Origin: an uncultured bacterium
GTDB lineage: Bacteria > Actinomycetota > Coriobacteriia > Coriobacteriales > Eggerthellaceae
Length of the DNA stretch: 18,116 bases
Direction: 5' to 3'
Assembly: GCA_905215325.1 (NCBI GenBank)
Contig: CAJMPP010000037.1
Span: forward strand, 1-18,116
In this document: one piece after another, positions 1 through 11,219 of the stretch
How positions within the stretch are numbered: position 1 is the first letter of the stretch
Layout: each line of letters begins with the position of its first letter
The notes under the pieces: generated by a model
What the model was told of the DNA's origin: nothing
Database searches by the model: none
Seen by the model: the letters and a program-made list of their open reading frames with translations, nothing else
Translations under genes and position numbers: made by a program

Positions 1-82
1 ATGGGGATTCGAACCCCAGATACGCTTTTGGCGTATACACGATTTCCAATCGTGCACCTTCGGCCAGCTCGGTCATCTCTCC
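1..82 (-). tRNA. tRNA-Ser(GGA), 3' end cut by the window edge
   Basis: Read on the minus strand, the 5' acceptor strand GGAGAGA begins at 82. The anticodon stem CACGA/TCGTG encloses loop TTGGAAA, giving anticodon GGA (serine, UCC/UCU codons). A long variable arm (TATACGC ... GCGTAT) marks a class II tRNA, as expected for Ser. The T arm TGGGG-TTCGAAT-CCCCA is complete, and only the 3' acceptor strand and any CCA lie outside the window. Confidence 0.95.
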
Positions 83-143
83 GCTTGCTTACGAGCTACA
101 TTGCTTTCACGTTTTCTCTCGTGCGCTCATGCAGCGGTTAAGT

Positions 144-172
144 ATTCTACACTATCTAATACGAACTCACAA
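144..172 (-). promoter_or_regulatory. Promoter candidate for tRNA-Ser
   Basis: On the minus strand a -35 TTGTGA (167-172) and a -10 TAGAAT (144-149) are separated by exactly 17 bp. Transcription would start near 137, leaving a leader of about 55 nt before the tRNA 5' end at 82. The site overlaps the last codons of the ABC ATPase gene, so the tRNA can be transcribed independently of it. This is seen by eye only. Confidence 0.55.
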
Positions 173-971
173 GAGAAAAATACTCATTGTTTTTGCCATT
201 TTTCGAAACTTGCAGCGGAACATCGAACAGCGAGCTCATCATCCGGTCGGTTAGCATGTCCTCTTTCGTGCCGTCAGCGAACAGCTTTCCCTCCTTGACC
301 AGGACCAAACGCTTGATCTCGGGGATGATGTCCTCCGGATAGTGGGTGATTAGCACGATGCCCTTGCCTGCCCTTGCAAGGTCGCGCATGCTCGAGCGCA
401 CATAGTACATGCCTTCCGGGTCCAGTCCCGTGCACGGCTCGTCGAGCAGCAGCGTGCTCGGATCGTGCACGAGGGCGCGAGCGAAGAGCACGCGGCGCGC
501 CTGGCCGCTCGACATGGTCATGATATCCTGATCGGCAAGCTTCGCCACACCCAGCATTTCCATTGCTTCAAGCGCCTTCGCGTGCGTGTGTTCATCCGGA
601 TGAACGTGACGCGGAAGGCCGAGCGTGCCGAACAGGCCGCCTTCCACGACATCAACGGCAGGCAGATGGACATTGATCTGCGCCTGCATGGTAGACGACA
701 CGATACCCAGCGTTTTGCGCACATCCACCAACGTCGCGCGGGGGTTGCCGTTGAACTTCACCGGAGGCTGCTCACGGTACAGTGGCATCACTTCCCTGGT
801 GATCAGCTTCACGAACGTCGATTTGCCGGCGCCGTTTGGGCCCAGAAGCGCGATGTTCTCCCCTTTTGCAAGCGAGAACTTATCAACGTGGAGGATCATA
901 TGGCCCGCTCGCACGACCTCGGCATCGTTGAGCTCGAACAGCGGCTGCGCTTCGGTGCTTTCTTCGCCCAT
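156..971 (-). CDS. ABC transporter ATP-binding protein, no adjacent permease
   Basis: A 271-aa single-domain ABC ATPase with Walker A GPNGAGKST (44-52), a degenerate signature MSSGQARRV (153-161, in place of LSGGQ), Walker B LLLDEP (174-179), D-loop GLDP (182-185) and switch His210. The ATG at 971 is chosen because GGAAGGA lies about 8 nt upstream; the frame also opens earlier with a TTG at 989, inside the hairpin region. The protein has no membrane segments and neither flank encodes a permease (tRNA-Ser on one side, a lipoprotein isomerase on the other). It must therefore pair with a transporter encoded elsewhere or act as a soluble, non-transport ABC ATPase. The substrate is unknown. The ATPase assignment is secure; calling it a transporter subunit is inference. 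Confidence 0.9.
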   Translation of the reverse strand: MGEESTEAQPLFELNDAEVVRAGHMILHVDKFSLAKGENIALLGPNGAGKSTFVKLITREVMPLYREQPPVKFNGNPRATLVDVRKTLGIVSSTMQAQINVHLPAVDVVEGGLFGTLGLPRHVHPDEHTHAKALEAMEMLGVAKLADQDIMTMSSGQARRVLFARALVHDPSTLLLDEPCTGLDPEGMYYVRSSMRDLARAGKGIVLITHYPEDIIPEIKRLVLVKEGKLFADGTKEDMLTDRMMSSLFDVPLQVSKNGKNNEYFSLVSSY

Positions 972-992
972 ACGCCCATTCCTTCCCAAACG

Positions 993-1026
993 AAGAAGGG
1001 AACCCGTTGAAACGGGTTCCCTTCTT
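993..1026 (-). terminator. 16-bp perfect inverted repeat between the isomerase and ABC genes
   Basis: AAGAAGGGAACCCGTT is followed by its exact reverse complement, with only GA at the centre (about a 4-6 nt loop once the tip opens). It lies 27 bp after the isomerase stop codon. The minus-strand tail (CGTTTGGG) is only weakly U-rich, so it may be a leaky terminator, a processing site or an mRNA-stabilising hairpin. Only 21 bp separate it from the ABC start. Confidence 0.55.
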
Positions 1027-1052
1027 ATTCTTGCGTTACGCGCCCTTGCAGG

Positions 1053-2267
1053 CTAGTTTGCCGAAGACTTTCCCTCGGTGTCGGCCGCGCTGGCAGAGTT
1101 GTCAGCAGAGGCGTCGGTGCTGGCGGAGGCGTCGCCATCCGTCGAATCAGCAGCCGAAACGTTGGTATCGGCGTTATCAGTGCTGTTGGGGTCTTCGGTC
1201 TGATACTTCGACATGTCAACGTCATAAGGCAAGCCGGAAGGCATGTCGTTGATCTTGAGGTCGGAAGAATCCTTCTTCTCCTTCAGCCAGTTCTGGTAGT
1301 TCGTGGTCTGGCCCTGGGACTGCAGCGACTGCTTGATGGTCTCCTGCCACTCGGAGGGGATTTGGTCAAGGCTGGTGATCTTCACCGTCTCGGTGCCGTC
1401 GTCGGCCTTCTCCTTCGGAGCGTTGTACACATCGGTGCACTTGATGATATGGATGCCGTAGCTGCTGGTAACCAAACCGCTGACCTGGTCTTTTTCAAGG
1501 CCGCTCAGCGCATCCGTGTACTCCTGCACAAACGAGCTGGTCTTATCCCAACCCACATCGCCGCCAGCGTCCTTGGAACCCGTGTCCTTGGAGTACTGCT
1601 TGGCAGCCTCGGCGAAGTCGAGCTCGCCGGAGTTGATCTTGTTCAGCACGTCCTGAGCGGTTGCCTCATCATCGGAATCGAACAGGATGTGGCTGGAGCG
1701 CTTAGCTCCATCGTAGGCACTGGCGTACATCTGCGCATACTGGAGCATATCGTCACTGGAAGGTTCCTCGCTGGAGGTGAAGGTGTTGTAGAGCTCCTTG
1801 GCCTTCAGCTGCAGTTCGATTTCAGAACGATACTCGTCCTCGGTCATGCCAGCCTGCTCGAGGGCAGATTGCCACTTCGCATCGCTGTCGTAGTTGGACT
1901 TCATCTTGTCGACATAGCTATCGATTTCGGAGCTGTCGACGGTAACGCCCTTTTCCTCGGCACCGGAGTTGATGAGCTCGCGCGTGACGTACGTGTTGAT
2001 GATCTGCTCGCGCACGCCTGCCGGATCGGTGCCCATCTGAGCGAGGTAATTGCCCCAAGAATCTTCGTCGGTCAGACCCTGCTGCTCACGAACGCTTTGG
2101 ATATAGTCGGTAACCGTGTCCTCGTAGATTTCGGTACCGTTGATGGTGGCGGCCACCGCGCCCGAACCGGAGTTCTGGTTATTGCTTGAGCAGCCGGCAA
2201 CGCCCATGACGCACGCCGCCGAAAGACCCATCGCGCAAACCGTTGAGATAATGCGAGATGCCTTCAT
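1053..2267 (-). CDS. PrsA/SurA-like lipoprotein peptidyl-prolyl isomerase
   Basis: A 404-aa exported foldase. The start at 2267 is preceded by a strong GAGGAAGGG ribosome site. It gives an N-terminus MKASRIISTV, a hydrophobic segment and lipobox VAGC with Cys26, so the mature protein should be lipid-anchored on the outer face of the membrane. The longer frame to 2387 lacks this logic. Residues about 35-165 resemble the SurA/PrsA N-terminal chaperone region. Residues about 190-282 form a parvulin (PPIC) domain, with SSHILF at its start and SYGIHIIKC at its end. Residues about 356-404 are a low-complexity Ser/Ala/Asp/Thr tail. By family, such proteins catalyse proline isomerisation and help secreted proteins fold. 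It has its own gap after the typA terminator, so it probably has a separate promoter, which I could not pin down. Confidence 0.9.
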   Translation of the reverse strand: MKASRIISTVCAMGLSAACVMGVAGCSSNNQNSGSGAVAATINGTEIYEDTVTDYIQSVREQQGLTDEDSWGNYLAQMGTDPAGVREQIINTYVTRELINSGAEEKGVTVDSSEIDSYVDKMKSNYDSDAKWQSALEQAGMTEDEYRSEIELQLKAKELYNTFTSSEEPSSDDMLQYAQMYASAYDGAKRSSHILFDSDDEATAQDVLNKINSGELDFAEAAKQYSKDTGSKDAGGDVGWDKTSSFVQEYTDALSGLEKDQVSGLVTSSYGIHIIKCTDVYNAPKEKADDGTETVKITSLDQIPSEWQETIKQSLQSQGQTTNYQNWLKEKKDSSDLKINDMPSGLPYDVDMSKYQTEDPNSTDNADTNVSAADSTDGDASASTDASADNSASAADTEGKSSAN

Positions 2268-2441
2268 AAAACCCTTCCTCAAACGCATGAAACCGCTGGA
2301 CAGACGCGTCCCACGGTCAAATCGAATGCCTTGTGCGTATTTTCCCACACGGCGGAATACGCCTTTCTCCCAGCACAATATGCCCATGCAGGTTTCACAG
2401 GAGCTGGGCTTTCCTACATCATCCGAGTTATTTGCCCATAG

Positions 2442-2469
2442 AAAAAAGGCGGCCCGAAGGCCGCCTTTT
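2442..2469 (-). terminator. Rho-independent terminator after typA
   Basis: On the minus strand AAAAGGCGGCC, tetraloop TTCG, then GGCCGCCTTTTTT form an 11-bp perfect stem with a UUCG loop and a run of six T. It lies about 90 bp after the typA stop. The rest of the gap between typA and the isomerase (2268-2441 and 2470-2555) holds no gene I can support. Confidence 0.9.
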
Positions 2470-2555
2470 GGAGTTCAAGCTGATTCTGCTGCGCTTTGCC
2501 GGCGCTCAATCAAACCAAGCTCGAGCACGAAGTCGATACTGAAACGGCTTTTGTG

Positions 2556-4367
<1,812 letters not shown>

Positions 4368-4376
4368 ACGGGTGTG

Positions 4377-4937
4377 CTACTCCTCTTCAGATTCTTGCGC
4401 GATCTTGCGCTCTTCCCTATTCAATTCGTCAATATGCTCGGTAAGCGTGTTGATGGAACGTTGCGATGATACCACCTGGACAATCCCCCAGATGGCCGCA
4501 GTGCTTGCTATGGCGGCAACCACACCGAACAACCCAAAAGGGCGTCGACCGCAGAACAAGGCCACCAGCCCGCCGATAGCCGCCATGCCAAGGCCGTTGC
4601 GGCGTTCGTCATACACCGCATCGCGTTGGCGCACCAGCTGCGTCCGAGCCGCGGCTATGCCAGCAAGGCGAGCATCGACATCGTCATAGGACGCGCGCGC
4701 TGAACGCGCCGAGGCCGAGGAGCCGCTCGCTTTCCTGCGGCCCTTGGACGATGTCAGGAAATCGTAGGCCTCCTGCAGATTCTTGAACTGCTCGGTTGCC
4801 CGGTCTTGCAGCTTTTTGTTGGTGGCAAAGCGGTCGGGGTGCAAGATCTGCGCCGTTTCGCGATAAGCAGTCTTGATATCCTCGTCGGTAGCGTCCTCAT
4901 CCAATCCCAAGGCACGCAATGCTTCCAGACGGTTCAT
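4377..4937 (-). CDS. Membrane-anchored J-domain (DnaJ-like) protein
   Basis: A 186-aa protein with an N-terminal J domain (residues about 3-65) including the HPD motif at 33-35, which stimulates DnaK-type chaperones. A basic Ser/Ala/Arg linker (about 66-85) leads to a helical region with RRNG at 112-115 and two predicted hydrophobic segments (about 116-131 and 134-156). A charged, acidic tail ends in ESEEE. It lacks the Gly/Phe and zinc-finger regions of true DnaJ, so it is a specialised co-chaperone that probably recruits DnaK to the membrane. The ribosome site GAGGTG is 4 nt before the ATG. It closely precedes typA. The J domain is certain; the membrane insertion is inferred from hydrophobicity. 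Confidence 0.88.
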   Translation of the reverse strand: MNRLEALRALGLDEDATDEDIKTAYRETAQILHPDRFATNKKLQDRATEQFKNLQEAYDFLTSSKGRRKASGSSASARSARASYDDVDARLAGIAAARTQLVRQRDAVYDERRNGLGMAAIGGLVALFCGRRPFGLFGVVAAIASTAAIWGIVQVVSSQRSINTLTEHIDELNREERKIAQESEEE

Positions 4938-4982
4938 GACACCTCGCTTATCAGCTCGACCGTTTCCTACCCCGATACGAAA

Positions 4983-5039
4983 GCAGGCCCGTTTCCGGAC
5001 CTGCGGGCAAAAAAAATGCAGGTCCGTTCCCGGACCTGC
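4983..5039 (-). terminator. Tandem near-identical hairpins ending the tRNA unit
   Basis: The hairpin nearest tRNA-Ala (5018-5039) is a perfect 9-bp stem, GCAGGTCCG/CGGACCTGC, followed on the minus strand by A and eight T (5009-5016), a textbook terminator 13 nt after the tRNA 3' end. A second, almost identical hairpin (4983-5004, one mismatch, loop of 4) follows immediately. Together they separate the tRNA unit from the J-domain gene. Confidence 0.88.
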
Positions 5040-5052
5040 AAATAATCTTAAA

Positions 5053-5128
5053 TGGTGGAGGTTAGGGGGATCGAACCCCTGACCTCAGGCTTGCAAAGCC
5101 CGCGCTCTCCCAGCTGAGCTAAACCCCC
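5053..5128 (-). tRNA. tRNA-Ala(TGC)
   Basis: A 76-nt cloverleaf on the minus strand beginning GGGGGTTTAGCTCAG and ending in an encoded CCA (5053-5055). The anticodon loop TTTGCAA gives TGC (alanine). The acceptor stem GGGGGTT/AACCTCC contains the G3:U70 wobble that is the identity element for alanyl-tRNA synthetase. The T arm is AGGGG-TTCGATC-CCCCT. Confidence 0.97.
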
Positions 5129-5146
5129 AACTCGCACTTTACAATA

Positions 5147-5190
5147 ATAAACGCTCCACCGGCAAACTCGGCTCACGGTGGAGCGTTTAT
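5147..5190 (-). repeat. 15-bp perfect inverted repeat between the two tRNA genes
   Basis: ATAAACGCTCCACCG (5147-5161) and its exact complement (5176-5190) enclose a 14-nt loop. On the minus strand the stem is followed by TTATTGT, a weak T-rich tail. It could be a terminator after tRNA-Ile, a processing hairpin in a shared precursor, or both. A TATTAT hexamer at its edge could also serve as a -10 for tRNA-Ala, but no -35 fits well. Confidence 0.8.
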
Positions 5191-5199
5191 CGCAAATAC

Positions 5200-5276
<77 letters not shown>

Positions 5277-5295
5277 CTTCGAAAAGTGCTCGTTT

Positions 5296-5325
5296 ATTAT
5301 AACCAGGTCTTCCAAGAATGGTCAA
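5296..5325 (-). promoter_or_regulatory. Strong promoter of the tRNA-Ile/tRNA-Ala unit
   Basis: On the minus strand -35 TTGACC (5320-5325) and a perfect -10 TATAAT (5296-5301) are 18 bp apart, placing the start near 5289, about 12 nt before the tRNA-Ile 5' end. The upstream A/T tracts (5326-5360) resemble an UP element, as is common at stable-RNA promoters. They include the inverted repeat TTGGAAA-ATTA-TTTCCAA (5343-5360). Confidence 0.8.
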
Positions 5326-5406
5326 GAAGAATTTTCAACTTTTTGGAAAATTATTTCCAACTGCTCTTTTACAGAAGAAACCGCAGGTCAGAGCCCTAAT
5401 CATGCG

Positions 5407-5412
5407 TATAAT
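5407..5412 (+). promoter_or_regulatory. Possible -10 element of the DUF151 gene
   Basis: A perfect TATAAT on the plus strand in the 205-bp divergent gap. No convincing -35 lies 16-18 bp upstream. If it is used, the start would be near 5419 and the palindrome at 5450-5468 would lie in the 5' leader. Confidence 0.35.
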
Positions 5413-5449
5413 CCCTTGTATAGAGGCGTTTGAAGGGCTCAATATTATA

Positions 5450-5468
5450 TATAAGTGAGTCACTTATA
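5450..5468. promoter_or_regulatory. 19-nt perfect palindrome before the DUF151 gene, operator candidate
   Basis: TATAAGTGA-G-TCACTTATA is a perfect dyad of two 9-bp arms around a single G. It sits 2 bp before the Shine-Dalgarno TAGGAG and 13 bp before the TTG start, and adjoins the AT-rich stretch ATATTATA. The one-base centre suits a homodimeric DNA-binding repressor better than an RNA hairpin. No regulator gene is adjacent. Confidence 0.55.
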
Positions 5469-5481
5469 GTTAGGAGCAAGC

Positions 5482-5991
5482 TTGGTTCCCATCGCTGTGC
5501 AAAAGATCATTATCGGAAGCGCACCGGGTCCCTCCATCCTTGTGCTGCAGCCTATCGAGGAGAGCCCCGTGCCTGGCGTATCGCGTATCGTGCCCATTAT
5601 GGTTGGCGCCGCTGAAGCGGCTCAGCTGCATTTGGCCGTCACGCATACCAAGGTTTCACGCCCCACTACACACGACCTGCTGCTCGACGCCCTCACCAAC
5701 CTTGATGCAAGCGTCGACCATGTCCTTATCGACAAGGTGAAAGGTTCGCTGTTCTTCGCGAAGCTCACATTGTGCCAGCACGGAAGGCTCATTGAGCTTG
5801 ACGCCCGCCCCAGCGATGCGCTATCCCTGGCTTTGCGCGAGGAAGCCCCGCTCTACATCGACGAGAAGGTGCTCGAACGCGCTTCGTACCCCTACATTGC
5901 TCGAAAGCCTATCGAGGACGAGTCCGTCGAAGATGAGCTTGAGGAGTTCCGCTCGTTCTTGGAGAACCTCGACCCGAAGGATTTCTCGTAA
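5482..5991 (+). CDS. Bifunctional nuclease (BFN/DUF151) family protein
   Basis: A 169-aa protein and the only plus-strand gene in the window. It starts at TTG, supported by AGGAG about 6 nt upstream. Residues about 1-135 form a BFN/DUF151 domain, recognised by the central THDLLLDALTNL segment and the family core ELDARPSDALSLALR (105-119). The C-terminus (about 143-169) is acidic (EDESVEDELEE). Related proteins have been reported to have DNase and RNase activity in plants and a broad role in bacteria, but the cellular role here is unknown. It diverges from the tRNA unit and converges on gyrA, with a parS site in the convergent gap. Family call is confident; enzymatic activity is inference. Confidence 0.88.
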   Translation: MVPIAVQKIIIGSAPGPSILVLQPIEESPVPGVSRIVPIMVGAAEAAQLHLAVTHTKVSRPTTHDLLLDALTNLDASVDHVLIDKVKGSLFFAKLTLCQHGRLIELDARPSDALSLALREEAPLYIDEKVLERASYPYIARKPIEDESVEDELEEFRSFLENLDPKDFS

Positions 5992-5998
5992 CGAAACG

Positions 5999-6031
5999 GC
6001 GAGAGTGTACTTGCATCAAGCACGCTCTCGC
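5999..6031 (+). terminator. Hairpin after the DUF151 gene, without a T-tract
   Basis: Eight bases after the stop codon, GCGAGAGTGTACTTG and CAAGCACGCTCTCGC pair over 15 positions with one mismatch and one G-U, loop CAT. The sequence after it (AAGAAGCTGG) has no T-run, so it may be a factor-dependent terminator or an mRNA-end stabiliser rather than an intrinsic terminator. Confidence 0.5.
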
Positions 6032-6067
6032 AAGAAGCTGGCTCAACCATGCTCTTCCCAACCGGGA

Positions 6068-6083
6068 TGTTTCACGTGAAACA
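6068..6083. promoter_or_regulatory. parS: parS centromere site (gyrA/DUF151 gap)
   Basis: TGTTTCACGTGAAACA is a perfect 16-bp match to the conserved chromosomal parS sequence bound by ParB. Here the dyad extends to 24 bp (6064-6087, outer arms GGGA/TCCC). The surrounding 385-bp gap (5992-6376) otherwise holds two hairpins and no gene I can support; 6088-6320 shows nothing recognisable. Confidence 0.93.
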
Positions 6084-6320
6084 TCCCGTGCTGCCATCGA
6101 ATCGCTATGCTACATATCGCCTTGATCGGTTTCCGGGCTCACCGCAATCCTCCCCGAGACCATAAAACTCGTATCCGGCATAGTCCCAATCGAAAACCAA
6201 GGTAGGTATTAGCTGGCGCGCAATCGAATCGCGCTTCCCTATTCGAACACGCCGCCCCCTCCTTGCACTGCCCACAACGCCGCACCCCTACTGCTGCACA
6301 GCAACATGCCCATACAACAA

Positions 6321-6348
6321 GAAAGCCGCCCCTTGCGGAGCGACTTTC
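6321..6348 (-). terminator. Terminator after gyrA
   Basis: On the minus strand GAAAGTCGCTCC, loop GCAA, GGGGCGGCTTTC form a 12-bp stem (two G-U pairs) capped by a GNRA tetraloop, followed by TTGTTGTATGG. It lies 28 bp after the gyrA stop codon. It should end transcription of the gyrBA unit. Confidence 0.78.
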
Positions 6349-6376
6349 TCAATCGTTCGTATATCCCTGAAGCTGG

Positions 6377-9109
<2,733 letters not shown>

Positions 9110-9118
9110 TCAATTCTC

Positions 9119-11080
9119 CTAGATGTCCAAGAATCTAACGTCGCGGGCGTGCTTCTGGATGAACTCCTTGCGCGGCTCGACCTGGTCGCCCATAAGCTCG
9201 CTGACCGTGCGCTCTGCCTCGGCGGCATCGTCGATGCTCACCTGCAAAAGCGTGCGGGTGGCGGGCTCCATGGTGGTTTCCCACAGCTGCTCGGGATCCA
9301 TCTCGCCCAGGCCCTTGTAGCGCTGCACGTCGAACTTCTCGGAACCGCCCATTTCCTCGAGCTCGCGGCTCAGGCTGTTCTCATCGTAGATATAGCGCTC
9401 GATCTTCGTGGAGCGGGTGTTCTTCTTCTTCACACCGAAGATGGGCGGGCATGCGATGTAGACATAACCGCGGTTAATGAGCTCGGGCATGTAGCGATAG
9501 AAGAACGTCAGCAGCAGGATGCGGATGTGCGCGCCGTCGACGTCGGCATCGGTCATGATGATGATGCGGTGATAACGCGCCTGGTCGGCGTCGAAATCCT
9601 CGCCGATGTTCGTGCCGATGGCCGTGATAAGCGAGCTGATGGTATCGCTGGACAAGGCGCGATGCAGGCCGGCGCGCTCGACGTTCAAGATCTTGCCGCG
9701 CAGCGGCAGGATGGCCTGCGTCTTGCGGTCGCGCGCCTGTTTGGCGCTGCCACCTGCGGAATCGCCCTCTACAATGAAGATTTCGGACTCTTCGGGCTTT
9801 TTGGACGAGCAGTCCGCCAGCTTGCCCGGCAGGGCGAACGAGTCGAGCACGCCCTTGCGGCGCGTCATCTCGCGGGCCTTGCGGGCGGCCTCACGGGCCT
9901 TCAGGGCCTGCGTTGCCTTGCCGATGATGCGTTTAGCCGGCGCAGGATTCTCCTCCAGGTACTCGGCCAGACCCTGCGTGACGGCGTTTTGCACGAGCGG
10001 ACGGATCTCGGAATTGCCGAGCTTCGTCTTCGTCTGACCCTCGAACTGCGGGTCGTGCAGCTTGACGGAGATGACGGCCGCCAAGCCCTCGCGCGTATCG
10101 TCGCCGGAGAGGTTGTTGTCCTTTTCCTTCAGGATGCCCTTGCTGCGCGCGTACTCGTTGATGGTACGCGTGACGGCCTGCTTGAAGCCATCGAGGTGCG
10201 TGCCGCCTTCGTGCGTGTTGATGTTGTTGGCGAATGCCATGACGGAGTTCGCGGAAAACGACGTGGACCACTGCATGGCCACCTCGACCGTGCCGTCGAC
10301 GCTTTCGGCCTCGAAGTAGATGGGCTTGTTCAGCGTTTCGCGGCCCTCGTTAAGATAGGTCACGAAGTCGATGATGCCGCCTTCGTACTGGAACACATCG
10401 CTATGCGGCTCGGGCGAGGCATCCGACACGATGAGGCTCGGGTTTGCGCGCTCGTCGGTCAGCGTGATCTTCAAACCCTTGTTCAGGAACGCCATCTCAC
10501 GGAAGCGCGCCGCAAGCACGCTGTAATCGTAGATGGTGGTCTCGGTGAAAATCTCGGGGTCGGGCCAGAAGGTCACCGTGGTGCCGGTATGGTCGGACGT
10601 GCCCACCTCATGCAGCTTCTCGCAGGTTTTGCCCTGCTCGAAGGCGATCTGGTATTCCTTGCCGTCGCGGCGCACGTTCACCTGGACGCGCGTGGACAGC
10701 GCATTCACAACCGACACGCCCACGCCGTGCAGGCCGCCGGATACCTTATAGCCCTCGCCGCCGAACTTACCGCCGGCGTGCAGCACGGTCAAAACAACCT
10801 CAACCGTGGGGATTTTTTCCTTGGGGTGCTCATCGACCGGGATGCCACGTCCGTCATCGGAGACGGTGATGGAGTTGTCGGGGTGAATGGTCACCTCGAT
10901 ATGGCTGCAGTAACCGGCCAAAGCCTCGTCGACCGCGTTGTCCACGACCTCGTAAACCAGGTGATGGAGACCGCGCGGGCCCGTGGAGCCGATATACATG
11001 CCAGGACGCTTGCGAACAGGTTCAAGGCCTTCGAGGACCTGAATGTCCGAGCCGTCGTAATGATCAGGTTTTGCTGCCAC
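9119..11080 (-). CDS. gyrB: DNA gyrase subunit B
   Basis: A 653-aa GyrB. The GHKL ATPase domain shows the N-box EVVDNAVDEA (Glu44, Asn48), DDGRG (75-79) and GGLHGVGVSVVNALS. The Toprim domain shows EGDSAGGSAK (438-447) and the metal-binding DADVD (511-515); PLRGKILNVE and the C-terminal QRYKGLGEM segment follow. Two GTG codons are close together (11086 and 11080). I chose 11080 because GAGGAG lies 7 nt before it, whereas only one base separates GAGGAG from the outer GTG. The gene leads the gyrB-gyrA unit, separated from dciA by 139 bp with a candidate promoter. Confidence 0.97.
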   Translation of the reverse strand: MAAKPDHYDGSDIQVLEGLEPVRKRPGMYIGSTGPRGLHHLVYEVVDNAVDEALAGYCSHIEVTIHPDNSITVSDDGRGIPVDEHPKEKIPTVEVVLTVLHAGGKFGGEGYKVSGGLHGVGVSVVNALSTRVQVNVRRDGKEYQIAFEQGKTCEKLHEVGTSDHTGTTVTFWPDPEIFTETTIYDYSVLAARFREMAFLNKGLKITLTDERANPSLIVSDASPEPHSDVFQYEGGIIDFVTYLNEGRETLNKPIYFEAESVDGTVEVAMQWSTSFSANSVMAFANNINTHEGGTHLDGFKQAVTRTINEYARSKGILKEKDNNLSGDDTREGLAAVISVKLHDPQFEGQTKTKLGNSEIRPLVQNAVTQGLAEYLEENPAPAKRIIGKATQALKAREAARKAREMTRRKGVLDSFALPGKLADCSSKKPEESEIFIVEGDSAGGSAKQARDRKTQAILPLRGKILNVERAGLHRALSSDTISSLITAIGTNIGEDFDADQARYHRIIIMTDADVDGAHIRILLLTFFYRYMPELINRGYVYIACPPIFGVKKKNTRSTKIERYIYDENSLSRELEEMGGSEKFDVQRYKGLGEMDPEQLWETTMEPATRTLLQVSIDDAAEAERTVSELMGDQVEPRKEFIQKHARDVRFLDI

Positions 11081-11119
11081 TGACACGCTCCTCTAGTATT
11101 GAATGTTTCGATTCCGGAT

Positions 11120-11145
11120 GGTTCCGGAACCTAGTAATTCTATCA
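11120..11145 (-). promoter_or_regulatory. Candidate extended -10 promoter and palindrome before gyrB
   Basis: On the minus strand TGATAGAAT (11137-11145) has the TGn plus TATAAT-like form of an extended -10 element. No good -35 is seen. The predicted start, about 11130, falls within the perfect palindrome GGTTCCGGAACC (11120-11131), which could be an operator. gyrase genes are often controlled by supercoiling at such promoters; this is inference here. Confidence 0.45.
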
Positions 11146-11193
11146 CAACGCGTCTTGGCACCGGCGCTCTTCACGCCCTTTACAGGCCTTCAG

Positions 11194-11209
11194 ATGCCTT
11201 CTAAGGCAT
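11194..11209 (-). repeat. Small hairpin after dciA
   Basis: ATGCCTT-CT-AAGGCAT is a perfect 7-bp inverted repeat 10 bp beyond the dciA stop. There is no T-run on either side, so it is at best a weak terminator or a 3'-end stabiliser. Confidence 0.4.
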
Positions 11210-11219
11210 GATTTTCGCT

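Noticed and set aside
101..298. Plus-strand frame of 65 codons near the left edge
   Set aside because: It crosses the tRNA-Ser promoter and the antisense 3' end of the ABC gene and shows no protein features.
5430..5615. Plus-strand frame of 61 codons overlapping the start of the DUF151 gene
   Set aside because: It overlaps the palindrome and the true gene in another frame, with no domain and no support.
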